Shown in pieces: positions 1-9,762 of a stretch of 64,000 nt of DNA; the first letter of the stretch is position 1, and each line of letters begins with the position of its first letter. The notes beneath the pieces are model-generated. The model did no database searches and was not told where the DNA came from. It saw nothing but the letters and a program-made list of their open reading frames with translations. Source of the stretch: Favolaschia claudopus (lineage: Eukaryota; Basidiomycota; Agaricomycetes; Agaricales; Mycenaceae); the NCBI GenBank assembly GCA_037176885.1, contig JAWWNJ010000103.1, forward strand, positions 620,001 through 684,000, given 5' to 3'. The position numbers and the translations under genes were made by a program.

Positions 1-1457
1 GCGAGAATGTCTTCTAAGTCTGTAGGTCAGCCCGGAAAGAGCACGAAATTTTTTGTGCGACTGGGGATTTGGCCGTGGGAACGATTAATAAGCGTTACAT
101 AACGTGCTTAAGTAAGGTGCGGGGATCCCACGCTCTCTATCTTAGATGGGCCTTTGAGTGACCTAACAGTGAGCTGCTGAAACCATATCATCCCATGTTG
201 ACTTTCCAGCTGAGCTAACTAATCAACAATCCCTGGCCTGCTGGGATCAGCAGCGAGCTGCTTCGCAGTGTCAAGGAAATGGAGGTACATACTGACAGTA
301 CTTACAGCCGTTTCGTAAAAAGAATACGGGCCTCTTTGATTTTTTGTCTACACTTGTTGACGATTCTGTCAAAAACTCCACAAATTGCGGAAGGTGCCGT
401 AAGGAACACAATTGGGTCAGACGAGCTTGCACGATTGTTGGGGTCCATATAAGAATTGTAATTTAACCTGATAATAGGCCAATCCTCTATGGTACCCACA
501 GAACTTTCCCGGAGATATACCGAGGCCGGGCGAGCGAGAAATCAGATTCCGCAAACAGACTCAAGGTCAAGCAAGTGTCAACAAAAATTGAGGAGCAACA
601 AATGCCGAAACCCGTATTCTTTTTCCGAAACAGCTGTACCAGGTACTCACTGTTAGAGAGTTTGTGTGAGCGACCCAGGTCGCTTTTTGACCGCTCAGAT
701 CTCCGCAACAACAGATACCAGGTGTGATCTCTAAGCGACCTAGGAAAGTATTGCCCTAGGACATTCCTAGGGCGCTGAGACTTCACACCTGACACTCCTC
801 GTTGTGGACATTTGAGCGGTACCAAAGCGACCCGGGTCGCTTTGCACAAACCTGCTATTACAATTAATTGACACCATCTCGACATCCCAGCGCCGTCTAT
901 CGAATGGAGTGGAAGGTAGCCTTTTAGACTTTTGTCCGTATTCACGCAGTTGACTCCTTCGCAGACTGAACTGAACACGGTAGCCCAAAGTTCCAAACTT
1001 CGCACAGGTACGCTGGTTGTGTTTTGTGCTAATTTATATGCTGACGTCTGCCCGTGTTGTGCTGTGGGTGTTTCATTTTACTTAGACGCGAACTTTACTG
1101 TCTCATTGTTCGCAGGACTTGAAGTTCAGTAAGCTTGACCAGTACTTCTGCTTTGCTGCGGAACGCGTTCTGACGATTCAATTTTATGTTATACTGTCCT
1201 TGTTCACGCCATGCTTCTGATCTATGAGAAGGACATCGGTGAGTTTTCGACTCCAACTTATTTCAAGGTACTTGCCTATTGACAACTTTCCGTTCGGTCC
1301 AGTGTGCCTCTGTGGCCCTCGACTGAAAGCAGGGTTAACACGGGTGTGTGATGGGTGTGTATAGGACGTATATGCAAGCTTAAGCTCGTTTCGGCCTCCC
1401 TAGTACTCGTGTATGCTCGACGTTTTTCTGAAGATAGTTGTTCACTCTATACTAGAG
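1..1457. other. No gene recognised, except a foldback element at 669-842
   Basis: Short open frames occur on both strands, but none has a recognisable motif, a consistent frame or convincing splice signals. Apart from the 669-842 foldback I see nothing nameable here. Confidence 0.5.
669..842. mobile_element. Foldback (hairpin) MITE
   Basis: The two halves are inverted copies over almost the whole length. The left arm begins AGCGACCCAGGTCGCT and the right arm, reverse complemented, begins AGCGACCCGGGTCGCT. ACCGCTCA, AGGTGTGA and CCCTAGG are matched by their complements in mirror order around position 757. No target duplication is clear. There is no coding capacity, so this would be a non-autonomous element or a relic palindrome. 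Confidence 0.55.
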
Positions 1458-1586
1458 AATCTGCGGATTGAGGTATCCCCCGATCCGGACAACCTCACGG
1501 CCGCGTGCGGGGTGGCCTTTGTAATCCACTGCAATACAGCGGCGGCAGATAACACCATCTCAGAAATTGTGATTTTCTTTCCCTAA
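1458..1586 (+). pseudogene. LINE endonuclease fragment
   Basis: An open stretch of 42 codons ending at TAA (1584-1586) includes ACGVAFVIHCNT. This resembles the middle of the exonuclease-endonuclease-phosphatase domain of agaricomycete LINE ORF2, where an 'xGVAFVxNK' strand is typical. Nothing of the reverse transcriptase follows. It is a short relic, and the assignment rests on this one motif. Confidence 0.35.
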
Positions 1587-1815
1587 CCTTGTAAGTTACA
1601 GTTTGCTTAACGCACAGAACCCCTCAATCAGCCAGAGCGGCTTATCTACACCTGGAGTGAAATGCGTCACAATAGAAAAACGCGGATGATGTGGGAGCGA
1701 ACAGAGTCCTCCGACCACCGTATTCTACGACGGTCAATATACGAGTATTTTCAGTGCATAGCAAGCACCCGTTCTCCGTCAACACCGCTAAGAGGCTCTG
1801 CTTCACTATCCTGTT

Positions 1816-1985
1816 GTGAAGTCAGAGTCGCTTCGTTACCTCCTAACCCTAGCTGCAAAGCTGGACTGGGAATTGTACGTTGTGGACGTCGGCTCCGCCT
1901 TTCTCAACAGCGAGACGGATCCAGACGAGCCACCTATCTACATGCGACAGCCTCAGGGCCATAGTGTTCGTGGAAAGGAGCTGTT
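1816..1985 (+). pseudogene. Ty1/copia reverse transcriptase fragment
   Basis: Translation contains ESLRYLLTLAAKLDWEL, then VVDVGSAFLN and IYMRQPQG. This matches the copia RT block (xSVRxLLALAAxxxWEL-xxMDVxxAFLNG-EIYMxQPxG), with the first catalytic Asp in 'VDV'. Homology stops near 1985 and the rest of pol is absent. It is a small piece of a copia family different from elements A, B and C. Confidence 0.7.
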
Positions 1986-2136
1986 GTTACTGGATATCGC
2001 GCGCCGTCAATTTATTATGCTTCTCCTTACCCCTCTGCGCATCCATTTCATCTACTACCACCACGCAACATGGTCGAGGCTAGTACGCAAACAGAGCCTG
2101 AAACCGTCGACCTGCTAATTCGAATGGCCGTCGACT

Positions 2137-2742
2137 TTGCATCAACAAACCAAAACTGGAGGTCGGCAGCGTAATAAGTTCAGCTGGCCTCCTGGTGTCA
2201 CGATTGAGACAGAGGATCGCCTTCTCGTAGCGTTGCGCGCAATCAAGAAGGCGGGCTTTCACACTCTCGGGGCCTTTCTTGCGCATGCCTTTGACAACGC
2301 ATCTGTGTACAACAAGCATCCCACCGTCTACCACACTATTGCCTCGTTTCTTCAGGCCAAGAATCACGCCGTCGACCATCACCCGGCAGCGATTGTCGAC
2401 CTGATCTTCCACCACAAGAAATTACAAGATATTGTTGCGGGGGTTCGCATGGAACCGAATTTTACCCTCCCGCGATACGCCCTTAATCCAGTGGGACCAA
2501 TCCCCTCTCCGAATGCAACCTCAGACGCACTCCTGAATTGGTCTCTACACTGTGTGATGGAGAGAGTGGAAAAGGAGACGAAGCAACTCCTCCAGCCCCG
2601 CCACGGATTTTTACATCGCCCCAACGACAGGAAGAAAAGGACATTGGCTTGAACTTGACTTGCTACAAGAGCACTTCAATTTTTGGATCAAGGCTCTATT
2701 CAACTCAAAGAGCCATAATTTCTATAGCAAACATCTTTCAGA
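2137..2742 (+). pseudogene. DUF6589-like relic
   Basis: A 171-codon frame (2137-2652) has a stretch, FHTLGAFLAHAFDN, followed by a run of conserved-looking helices. A second frame just downstream (about 2630-2740) encodes ELDLLQEHFNFWIKALF. That motif is characteristic, as far as I recall, of the C-terminal half of the large basidiomycete DUF6589 proteins. The middle of the family, hundreds of residues, is missing and the frame changes between the pieces, so this is a deleted remnant. It is cut at 2743 by the next element. Function is unknown. Confidence 0.4.
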
Positions 2743-3710
2743 TGTCGGAAAAATGCCAGTGTGCTTGTAAGGGATTGAGCCGGCTTAGGGTCTTGTAGAA
2801 GCTTGGAATGGCTTACAACTCAACTGCGGGGTAGGTCATAAGCCACCTCAAGTCGTTCGGAGCTGCTATGAGCTGGGTGGTGGATTTGTCGGAAAAACGT
2901 CAGTCTGCTTATAACGGATCAGAAGGGCTTACGGTCTTGCAGGACCTCGAAACGGCTTAGGACCGGTTGGCTGGGTGGGCTATAAGGACCCTTGAGCCGT
3001 TCAAAGCCGCTGTGAGCGAGGCTATGGATTGAGTGGCTTGAGAGGGATTGAGACTCAACAGAAAATACCCGTAGCCCGACTGTTATTTGTTCTTCCTTGG
3101 AGTAGATCTGGCAGCCTCAAACAATTTTATTTACGCGCAAATACATGTCCTCGTCGATACAGTCAATAACGTAGTAAACCTCCTTCGACGCGCCAAAGAT
3201 TGGGCATAGTAAAGCACCCCACACATCTTCGCAGGCGGGGCCGTCTCGCAGCCGTGTGCCCCGCGACCGCAGGGCTCCTCAACCCGCATCGTCTCCTCAT
3301 CCCGCCGGTGCTCAGGCAGGGCCATCTCGCGGTCACAATTACCGCAGCCCTCGCGCCCTCTCGTCCACGCCGCATCCCCCGCCGCAACGCGTAGTGCGTC
3401 GGAGATAGAATTATCTTACTGCTGTAATGTGTTGAATGAATTAACTACTGCTGTTCCATATTGCATGTGGATATCGGTAGCAATATGTACAATGGGTCCT
3501 TACCCAATAGTAAGTAGTATATAGGGGCTTTGAGGCGGTTGTAAGGTCCTAATCCCCATATTCCGTTCAATGGTCTCACAAGACAAGCGGTGACTTAGGA
3601 GGCAACATAAGGTCAAAACTGTGTGTCATAAGACACCTTATCCCTTAGGGCCTTCTGACGGCTTGCAACCGCGCCAGAGCCGTTCAAAGCAAACTGGGGT
3701 TTTTCCGACA
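2743..3710. mobile_element. Non-autonomous DNA element with TGTCGGAAAAA ends
   Basis: TGTCGGAAAAATGCCAGT at 2743 and TGTCGGAAAAACGTCAGT at 2887 are matched in inverted orientation by the right end (reverse complement TGTCGGAAAAACCCCAGT, ending 3710). The left terminus is therefore present twice in tandem. AGCCGTTCAAAGC-type subterminal repeats recur near both ends. No transposase is present and no secure target duplication was found. Confidence 0.5.
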
Positions 3711-4112
3711 GAGGCTGTCTGTTTGAATATTACCGGGATCAACAACCTGCGCGAGCAGTTTCCCGCGCTGTTCGGGCTCAAGAAGAACGGCCAAAAACAC
3801 CGAAAAACTCTTGCCATCGATGATATTAATTGTTCAGGTGCTCATTTCAGAGCCGAGCATATCTTACAGTGGGAATCCGGCCGAGATCAGCCCTACGTTG
3901 TTGGGAATGAATTCGCAGAGGGTGACGCAGTCTTGAACAAGGGTACACTGAAGACTTTTTTGGCACGCACAGCATCGGGTGGGTCCGTTCAACAGGGAGA
4001 TGTTGAACCTGATGACGCGCAAGATGTTTTGGAGCAGCCGCCGTGCCCAGCAACTGTTGTGGACGGAGTGATGGAGGTAGATATGTTCATTACTGGAGCA
4101 GCTGAAGCATGA
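3711..4112 (+). other. Unrecognised open frame
   Basis: An open frame runs from inside the preceding element (from 3621) to TGA at 4110-4112. The part outside the element has an even, protein-like composition (NITGINNLREQFPALFGL) and an acidic tail. I do not recognise it. It may be a further exon of the gene whose remains lie at 2137-2742, but this is not shown. Confidence 0.25.
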
Positions 4113-4157
4113 TGTACACAGAGGAATTCGGTGAATTTGACATAAAATCCAGGCTTT

Positions 4158-4829
4158 TTAACTGTATGCCTCGAGCATCAGTTCAAACACGCGTTTGAAG
4201 AACGGGGAGCGACTCAATGAGTTGATTTCTTCCTGGCGACGCGACGCGTCTTGGGGAAGAGTGCTCTTAGGTGATGTATAGTATGCTCGCAGAGGTGAAG
4301 GAGGCGATGGCGGTGGAAGGACAGTGGCAGATAGTATGGCGGTATTGCCTTCAGTATAACGAGCGACGACAGCAAGGTTATCGCGCTTGAAGACCAGTCC
4401 AGTGCTATTGCCTTGTAGAGTAAATAGGAGGTACAGCGCGGAGAAGAGATTCGTTCGCAATGCTGGTACGTGGAGGACATCAGTCAACACAATTTCCTGT
4501 TCGCCGTCCAACCGAAAAACAATGGATCCAACTCCTTCAGAGTAGACGGTTGAATCGTCGGCGAGCCGAATGGGCACCACACAAGTTGCGTAGCTGTGGA
4601 AGTGACCGCAAAAGCTGGTCATAAGTATGTCGACTTGCGCCTGTGTCGGCAATCCAATCAAGAGCGCTGTACTGTGCTCCGGCCAAGCTCCCGGCAGTGG
4701 AGGCATGTTCAATTGGCACATTGGGTCTAGCAGTGCGTGCCAGCGCACGTAAAAAAGGTTCCGTTGACTCCAGCATAAAAAGGGGGCGTCGAAGAACTTC
4801 TTCATGCGCGCCGCGCGGGGCCCATAACC
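4158..4829 (-). pseudogene. Copia element A: primer site and protease remnant
   Basis: Minus-strand reading gives DWIADTGASRH, the aspartic-protease active site of a Ty1/copia polyprotein, with DTG retained. In a second frame it gives VVPIRLADDSTVYSEGVGSI and VLTDVLHVPALRTNLFSALY, the flap and C-terminal half of copia protease. The frame changes near 4610, and capsid sequence is missing between the primer site and protease. Downstream domains are not found to the left. This is the oldest copia copy in the nest. Confidence 0.7.
4814..4829 (-). promoter_or_regulatory. Primer binding site of element A (half-tRNA type)
   Basis: Directly inside the LTR end (…TACA) the minus strand reads GGTTATGGGCCCCGCG. 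This is complementary to a CCCATAACC anticodon arm, as expected if reverse transcription is primed by a 5' fragment of initiator tRNA-Met, known for Drosophila copia and Ty5. That the tRNA is initiator Met is an inference. Confidence 0.5.
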
Positions 4830-4989
4830 TGTACTCTAGAGCGCGGAAGGAAGGTCGAAGACGGACTGCGTCGTAGCGGTCAATGCCGTGTATACAATAA
4901 GTACATCTAATACACACCTGCGTCGCAGCGTCGTAGCGGTCAATGCCAAAGAGGCGTGACCGTGACGACGCAGCACTTATACTACGCGC
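4830..4989 (-). repeat. LTR of copia element A, 3' part (interrupted)
   Basis: This segment lies between the A primer site and the insertion point of element B. It contains two copies of GCGTCGTAGCGGTCAATGCC (about 4871 and 4929). The last five bases (4985-4989, CGCGC) are the target duplication of element B; the LTR should resume at 22327. Its outer end was not identified. Confidence 0.5.
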
Positions 4990-5297
4990 TAACAGAATCT
5001 GAAAATGCGCGGAAGGCGCAATAACCTCAGTCTCCCGCAATGTGGGATGAAAGACTGTATATTAAGTACCTGAAAATGCGCGGAAGGCGCAATAACTACA
5101 CAATGAGTAAGTAAATACAAGTAGGTAGATAGATAGAGAACTCACCCTCAGTCTCCCGCAATGTGGGATGAAAGACTGAGGGTGGTGGACAGACGAGCAC
5201 GGTTTATATGTAAGAACAAGGCTGTATGATAAGTATCAGATATCTATCAAGGGCCGGAGCGGCGGGGCGGCTACCCGGAATAATTCATATTCTGACA
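4990..5297 (-). repeat. 3' LTR of copia B
   Basis: On the minus strand it begins TGTCAGAATATG directly after the polypurine stretch GAGTGGGGG (5298-5306) and ends CTGTTA. It contains two copies of each of two modules, TGAAAATGCGCGGAAGGCGC and the hairpin-forming CCCGCAATGTGGG. The termini are TG…TA rather than TG…CA. Confidence 0.92.
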
Positions 5298-5914
5298 CCC
5301 CCACTCGACCCAGGCCGTAGTCCCATAGATAGACAGAATTTGGAGTGCTTGTCATGAGATAAAGGTTTTGTGAAAATATCGGCCACCATTTCATCTGTAG
5401 GATACCACAAGACAATACATTCTCTGGTGCGAACCAAGTCATCACGAACAAAATGATATTTTCTTTGTATATGCTGAGTCCTAGCGCGGTATTGTGGATC
5501 CTGGGACAGAATAATGGCAGCTCGATTATCACATCTCAACTCAGTGGGATTTCTCTGATGTTGGCCTAGTTCGTCAAAAAAGGATCTTAACCATGCTAGA
5601 TGTTGTCCTGCATTTGCAAGTCCAATGTATTCACTCTCAGTAGAAGATAGAGCGACCATGGATTGCCGACGGCTAGACCATCCGATTGCTCCAGAGTTGA
5701 CAATGAACACATAACCAGAAGTAGAACGAGATGTATCTCTGTCTCCATTCCAATTGGCATCACTGTATCCCAGAAATTGCATGTCCATGCTGATGTCAGC
5801 CCCGTTGTATACAAGTTCCCAATGACGGGTGCCTTTGAGGTATCGAAGAAGTCGTTTTGCTGCTGCCCAATGAATTCTCTTTGGCTTTGCACTAAATCGA
5901 CCAAGTACTCCTAC
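5298..5914 (-). pseudogene. Copia B: RNase H and polyprotein C-terminus
   Basis: The frame reads GYSDANWNGDRDTSRSTSGY, then ALSSTESEYIGL and LRCDNRAAI, the RNase H catalytic blocks, and ends FTKPL…GLRPGSSGGVRI with TAA next to the LTR. DANW, TESEY and CDN carry the metal-binding acidic residues, so the domain itself looks intact. It is separated from RT by the KH element. Excising that insert and one CCTAC copy rejoins the frame (…PDLAYCVG/VLGRFS…). Confidence 0.92.
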
Positions 5915-6087
5915 TGTCAGGGGACTCCACAGCTATGACTTGGGCAGAAGTTCTCTGTCTCCAAGACATCATGCTGTGCTCACTTATGTCATATCTTACG
6001 TCACCTCTTGTATATAAGTAGTCCGCTGGGGATCTCTGATCCCCAGGTTTGTTATCGACTTGGCTCCTGGGCCCTTCTCCCCTTACA
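5915..6087 (+). repeat. 5' LTR of the KH element
   Basis: It runs from TGTCAGGGGACTCC to CTTCTCCCCTTACA, 173 bp, and appears identical to the 3' copy. It contains a TATA element at 6011 and a short hairpin at 6026-6046. Confidence 0.93.
6011..6046 (+). promoter_or_regulatory. TATA box and 5'-RNA hairpin in the LTR
   Basis: TATATAAGTA (6011-6020) is a good TATA box. CTGGGGAT-CTCTG-ATCCCCAG (6026-6046), a perfect 8-bp stem with a 5-base loop, lies about where transcription would start. The repeated (R) RNA end would therefore carry the hairpin at both termini. Its role in packaging, strand transfer or termination is inference. Confidence 0.55.
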
Positions 6088-6192
6088 GCATAACAAACCT
6101 TCTATTCGACTCTGGCACTCTCCTAGCCCCAGCCGACCACCCTACTTCCTACTCTGCCCTCATCCTACCATCGACCTCACACCTCCCTTGCT

Positions 6193-7239
6193 ATGGCAAC
6201 CCCCGCAGTTCCTCAGGACCTTTATTCCTACTGCACTCTCCTTCGAAGCGAACTACAGCGTGTCCACGACCGTCTTGATCGTCTTGAGTTTGGGGACGCT
6301 GCAGCCTCTACTCCCCGAGGGCATGCCTGGCGCTTCTCTTGGGATGGTGCTCGCTGGGGCTCTGAACCTTCAACCCCAGCCCCTACCCCTGCCATCATCG
6401 CTGTCGGCCACACCGCCATACCACTCGCCGAAACCCTCCCTACTGCAGAGGACTCACCGTCCCGCTACTCGTGTACGCTTGTGGTGCCTGACTCGGTCGT
6501 CGGGCATATCGTTGGCCGTGGTGGTAAGGGTCTCCATCAGTCGCACGACATCTCCGGCGCCCAACTTCGAGCCTATACTGATAAGGCTTCCCCCTTGGAG
6601 CGCCGTGTATCTATCCGCGGTACCGACCAGCAAATCGGTGAAGCGCTAATTGCGCTTGGGAAGCGTGTCATGCGTAAGCGTATCCGCTCTAAGAAGAAAG
6701 GTCCGTCACGCCTTTCCGGGGACCCTGCCCTTCCCCCTCCTGGCCCGGTGCCGGTTTTGCCGAACGCTTCTGGCGAGGGCTGTCGCCCGCTGAAGAAGCG
6801 CGCACACCCCGTCCACCCGTCTCAGTCACCAGCTCCGGTTCCGCCCCCTCCAGCGGCCAGTGCTCAGCCGCACCCAGGTGCCGCTACACAGCCAAGGAAG
6901 TCTGGGGTGCGATTTGCACCACAGGAGTCTTCCTACCCCGCCTCTCACTCCCTACCCCATAACCCTGCCACCATCTCTATTCCTACGCAGGTAATGGCGT
7001 CCCCAATTCCTACTCCCCGCCCCAGCTCTACTCCTTATGCCCCCTCGGTGGCCATGTCCACTGCCGTCCCGTCCCCCCCTCCACGTTCAGTAGCTCCTTC
7101 GCCTATGGCCATTGATGCTATTCGACCTGAAAGGGGACGTCGACCACAGACGGCACGGCGAGGTGGTGCAGTGTCTGCGTCTGATACGCGGATTGACTCC
7201 CAGGGCAACCTACTCTTCCGTGGCGATCCAGGATTTTGA
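6193..7239 (+). CDS. KH-domain RNA-binding protein of the LTR element
   Basis: 348 codons, starting at the first ATG after the leader and ending about 63 bp before the 3' LTR. Residues about 8-32 form a probable coiled coil (LLRSELQRVHDRLDRLEF). Residues about 92-164 are a type-I KH fold: a CTLVVPDSVVGHIVGRGGKG block with the canonical GxxG loop (GRGG, residues 108-111), helices and a closing basic segment (KRVMRKRIRSKKKG). The rest is a long Pro/Ser/Ala-rich region with basic patches and a conserved-looking C-terminal tail, NLLFRGDPGF. There are no Cys-His knuckles. KH domains bind short single-stranded RNA. By position this is likely a gag-like or RNA-packaging factor, but that role is inferred. 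No stop or frameshift is seen. Confidence 0.88.
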   Translation: MATPAVPQDLYSYCTLLRSELQRVHDRLDRLEFGDAAASTPRGHAWRFSWDGARWGSEPSTPAPTPAIIAVGHTAIPLAETLPTAEDSPSRYSCTLVVPDSVVGHIVGRGGKGLHQSHDISGAQLRAYTDKASPLERRVSIRGTDQQIGEALIALGKRVMRKRIRSKKKGPSRLSGDPALPPPGPVPVLPNASGEGCRPLKKRAHPVHPSQSPAPVPPPPAASAQPHPGAATQPRKSGVRFAPQESSYPASHSLPHNPATISIPTQVMASPIPTPRPSSTPYAPSVAMSTAVPSPPPRSVAPSPMAIDAIRPERGRRPQTARRGGAVSASDTRIDSQGNLLFRGDPGF

Positions 7240-7287
7240 AAGATCGTTCATTCTACTGGGCTTTGGTCTTCGTCGAGGCGACGAATC

Positions 7288-7302
7288 TTGAAGAGGGGGT
7301 GA
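7288..7302 (+). promoter_or_regulatory. Polypurine tract of the KH element
   Basis: The purine-rich run AAGAGGGGGTGA immediately precedes the 3' LTR. This is the expected position of the plus-strand primer and fixes the element's orientation as plus. Confidence 0.75.
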
Positions 7303-7475
7303 TGTCAGGGGACTCCACAGCTATGACTTGGGCAGAAGTTCTCTGTCTCCAAGACATCATGCTGTGCTCACTTATGTCATATCTTACGTCACCTCTTGTA
7401 TATAAGTAGTCCGCTGGGGATCTCTGATCCCCAGGTTTGTTATCGACTTGGCTCCTGGGCCCTTCTCCCCTTACA
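7303..7475 (+). repeat. 3' LTR of the KH element
   Basis: 173 bp, with no difference from the 5' LTR seen on reading. It is followed by the CCTAC target duplication at 7476-7480, after which copia B RT resumes. Confidence 0.93.
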
Positions 7476-8700
7476 CCTACACAGTATGCAAGATCTGGTC
7501 GAGTACCTAGCATGGCATACATAGCAGACCCGATTACACTTTGATATGGAACAATAGATCCGCCTTCGACAATAGCCATATGGGTAATGATACTGTCGTC
7601 ATCAGGGTCATTCTCTGTGAGCGGGGTTCCAGTAGACATAGGCGTGAATACAGGTTTACAGTCTGTCATGCCATAGCGAGAAAGGACTTTGTCAATATAC
7701 TGACACTGGTTCAGTGCAATGGTGCGCTTCTTACGGTTTCGAACGATCTCGATCCCAAGGAGGTATTTGGCTGGACCTAGGTCTCGCATCTTAAAAGTAG
7801 ATGAAAGCATTCTTTTGACTTTGGAAGAGAATTCTTTAGAAGTTGCAGCAACAAGAAGATCATCAACATAGACCACAACAAAACAAGTCTGTTTGCCTTC
7901 TTTATAAACATAAAGGCAGGTCTCTGAATTCAAGCGATGAAATCCGAGTTTTAGAATCTCTGTGTCAAAAGTCCTGTTCCAAGTTCTCCCAGCTTGTTTA
8001 AGACCATACAATGAACGCTTGAGTCGCCAGCAGTGACCTTCTGGAATTTCAACACCATCTGGAGGCATCATGTAGATTTCTTCTTCCAGTTTACCATTGA
8101 GGTAGGCTTGTGAAACATCCAGCTGATCCAGTTCTAAGTCATATTTGGCAGCAAGAGCACAAATGATGCGAACAGACTCAAGATTGGCAGTGGGCGCAAA
8201 AACTTCTTTGTAGTCAACACCTTCTTTCTGAGTATCTCCTCTGGCAACGATTCGGACTTTGTAACGAGCAATTTTGCCTGTTTCATCCACTTTGACTTTG
8301 GGAACCACTTTGGATTTAATAGGCTTGACACCGTCTGGTATGGGAACAACATCATAGACATCATTTGCTCGGAAAGCAGCAAGTTCCTCTTCAAGTCCAG
8401 CTTTCCAATGTTCAGCATTAGGACCCTGCAATGCTTCTTGCCAACTAGAAGGGTCAAGAGGGTTCTGAGCTAAAAAGGCTTCTTTAATAGCATCATCTAG
8501 AGAAGCAAGCAAGACTGCCTCTGGAGCATCAGGGACTTCAATGTCTGGTTCGACAGAAGCTTCATTTTCTTTCGCCTGTTTACGTGCTGCATTCTCTGCA
8601 TCACGCTGAGCTTTTGACTGATGCTGTGGTCCTTCAGCTATTCTGTCGTACTCAGCAGTGGGATGTTGTGCCCTTGCATGTGGACGTGTTGACCACCTAG
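7476..8700 (-). pseudogene. Copia B: reverse transcriptase
   Basis: Minus-strand frame with all copia RT landmarks: a long linker, then WKAGLEEELAAFRANDVYDV, ARYKVRIVARGDTQKEGVDY, LDQLDVSQAYLNGKLEEEIY (first Asp), GLKQAGRTWNRTF, VVVYVDDLLVAAT (YVDD active site) and MRDLGPAKYLLGIEI. The domain is open throughout. It runs out of frame only where the KH element enters, after GTRPDLAYCVG. The upstream end is interrupted by the Tc1-like MITE. Confidence 0.95.
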
Positions 8701-9550
8701 TACTCGGTGTCCACAAAAGTGACCGGAAATCCGTGCCAAATTTGTAGTATTTTCGGAAGCAAACTAGATAGGTGTAATCCTTGCTTTATTCTGATCACAT
8801 ATCATACATATCATGTGTAAAGCTGCTCAGGAGAGACCGTTCCAGAGGGACAAATCCATCAGCTGTATTTTGACGGTGATCAACAAAGTCAGTGCAACAA
8901 AGCTTGTTCTGGGAGGAAAATTATGGTTTTGATTTTGCAAGACTCTTCAGCATGGTGTCCTTTTGTGGGCACGAAGACTCGACATTGAAAAGAAACTGTG
9001 TACAGTTGATATTTGCAGTGTTTATTTTCAACAGAGCGTCAGACAATTATTTAGGGTGTTTTAAGCAACAATTCAATCAGTTCTGGCTACCTAACAATGA
9101 ACACTAATTGTGTTCAAGAGGCCTATTGATATTGCTTCTGTCTCCAAACTTGCATAAATGTGAGTGGAAAACTGAAATTTAAGCAAAAGGTTGAAAATTC
9201 TGGTTTCCACAATTCTGGTCTGATAGTGCATCATTTGGAATGGTTCAGAGGGCTTGAGAGATACTAACAGAGCGCTCATGTAGTATGCATTGTGCGAAAA
9301 TGGTCAACCATGCGTATTTGAGCCAACAGCAACCAATTTCTGGCACAACCTTGACAACTTGGCATTGCCAACCAAGAACATCCTGAATTCAACTAGCTCT
9401 AGAATGATGTAAAGAGAGCAGATCTCCGAGAGACTTAGGAGATGATCTACTCACATTAAAAGGTATGCAGCCAGGTGCAGCAACCGTGGGAAACGCACAT
9501 GATCGCGTCGAAATATCGGCATTTCCGGTCACTTTTATGGACACCGAGTA
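8701..9550. mobile_element. Tc1/mariner-type MITE
   Basis: Terminal inverted repeats of 28 bp with one mismatch (left CTCGGTGTCCACAAAAGTGA, right CTCGGTGTCCATAAAAGTGA on the complement) bound 8703-9548 and are flanked by TA (8701-8702, 9549-9550). 846 bp with no transposase. Excision with one TA restores the copia B frame (…RQEP-TRWSTRPH…). The TIR resembles Tc1-like ends (GTGTCCAxAAAAGTGACC). Confidence 0.88.
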
Positions 9551-9762
9551 GGTTCCTGTCGTACGCCTGCGACCTTGCGCAATGGTGGAGCTCCCCTATT
9601 TCATGGATGGACAATAGACGGTGGATCAGCCTGACTTAGATTATCCCCCACTGAACCTGGTATTGGGTGAGGTAGAGTGTCCGGCGGTTCATCATCATCG
9701 TCATTATCACCATAATATGGGGTAGACCTCTTCCGCAGTGTCTGAGCAAAATCCTCATATTC
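9551..9762 (-). pseudogene. Copia B: integrase-RT linker
   Basis: Reads EYEDFAQTLRKRSTPYYGDN, an acidic stretch, then a TGA at 9601-9603 and RGAPPLRKVAGVRQEP into the MITE. Variable, charged sequence is usual between copia integrase and RT. The TGA is one of only two lesions intrinsic to element B. Confidence 0.8.

Larger units (their letters stand above)
5915..7475 (+). mobile_element. Compact LTR retroelement encoding only a KH-domain protein
   Basis: Identical 173-bp LTRs (5915-6087, 7303-7475, TG…CA) are flanked by the 5-bp duplication CCTAC (5910-5914, 7476-7480). The internal region has a 105-bp leader, a 348-codon frame (6193-7239) and a purine tract next to the 3' LTR. There is no protease, integrase or reverse transcriptase, so mobilisation must be in trans. 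The identical LTRs imply a recent insertion. It resembles a TRIM in size but has its own protein. I could not recognise a primer binding site after the 5' LTR. Confidence 0.92.

Noticed and set aside
3131..3394. Overlapping frames on both strands in the GC-rich patch
   Set aside because: Mutually overlapping, Arg/Ala/Pro-rich and inside the TGTCGGAAAAA element; composition artefacts.
6008..6649. 213-codon plus-strand frame starting in the LTR of the KH element
   Set aside because: Out-of-frame shadow of the KH protein gene with no motif.
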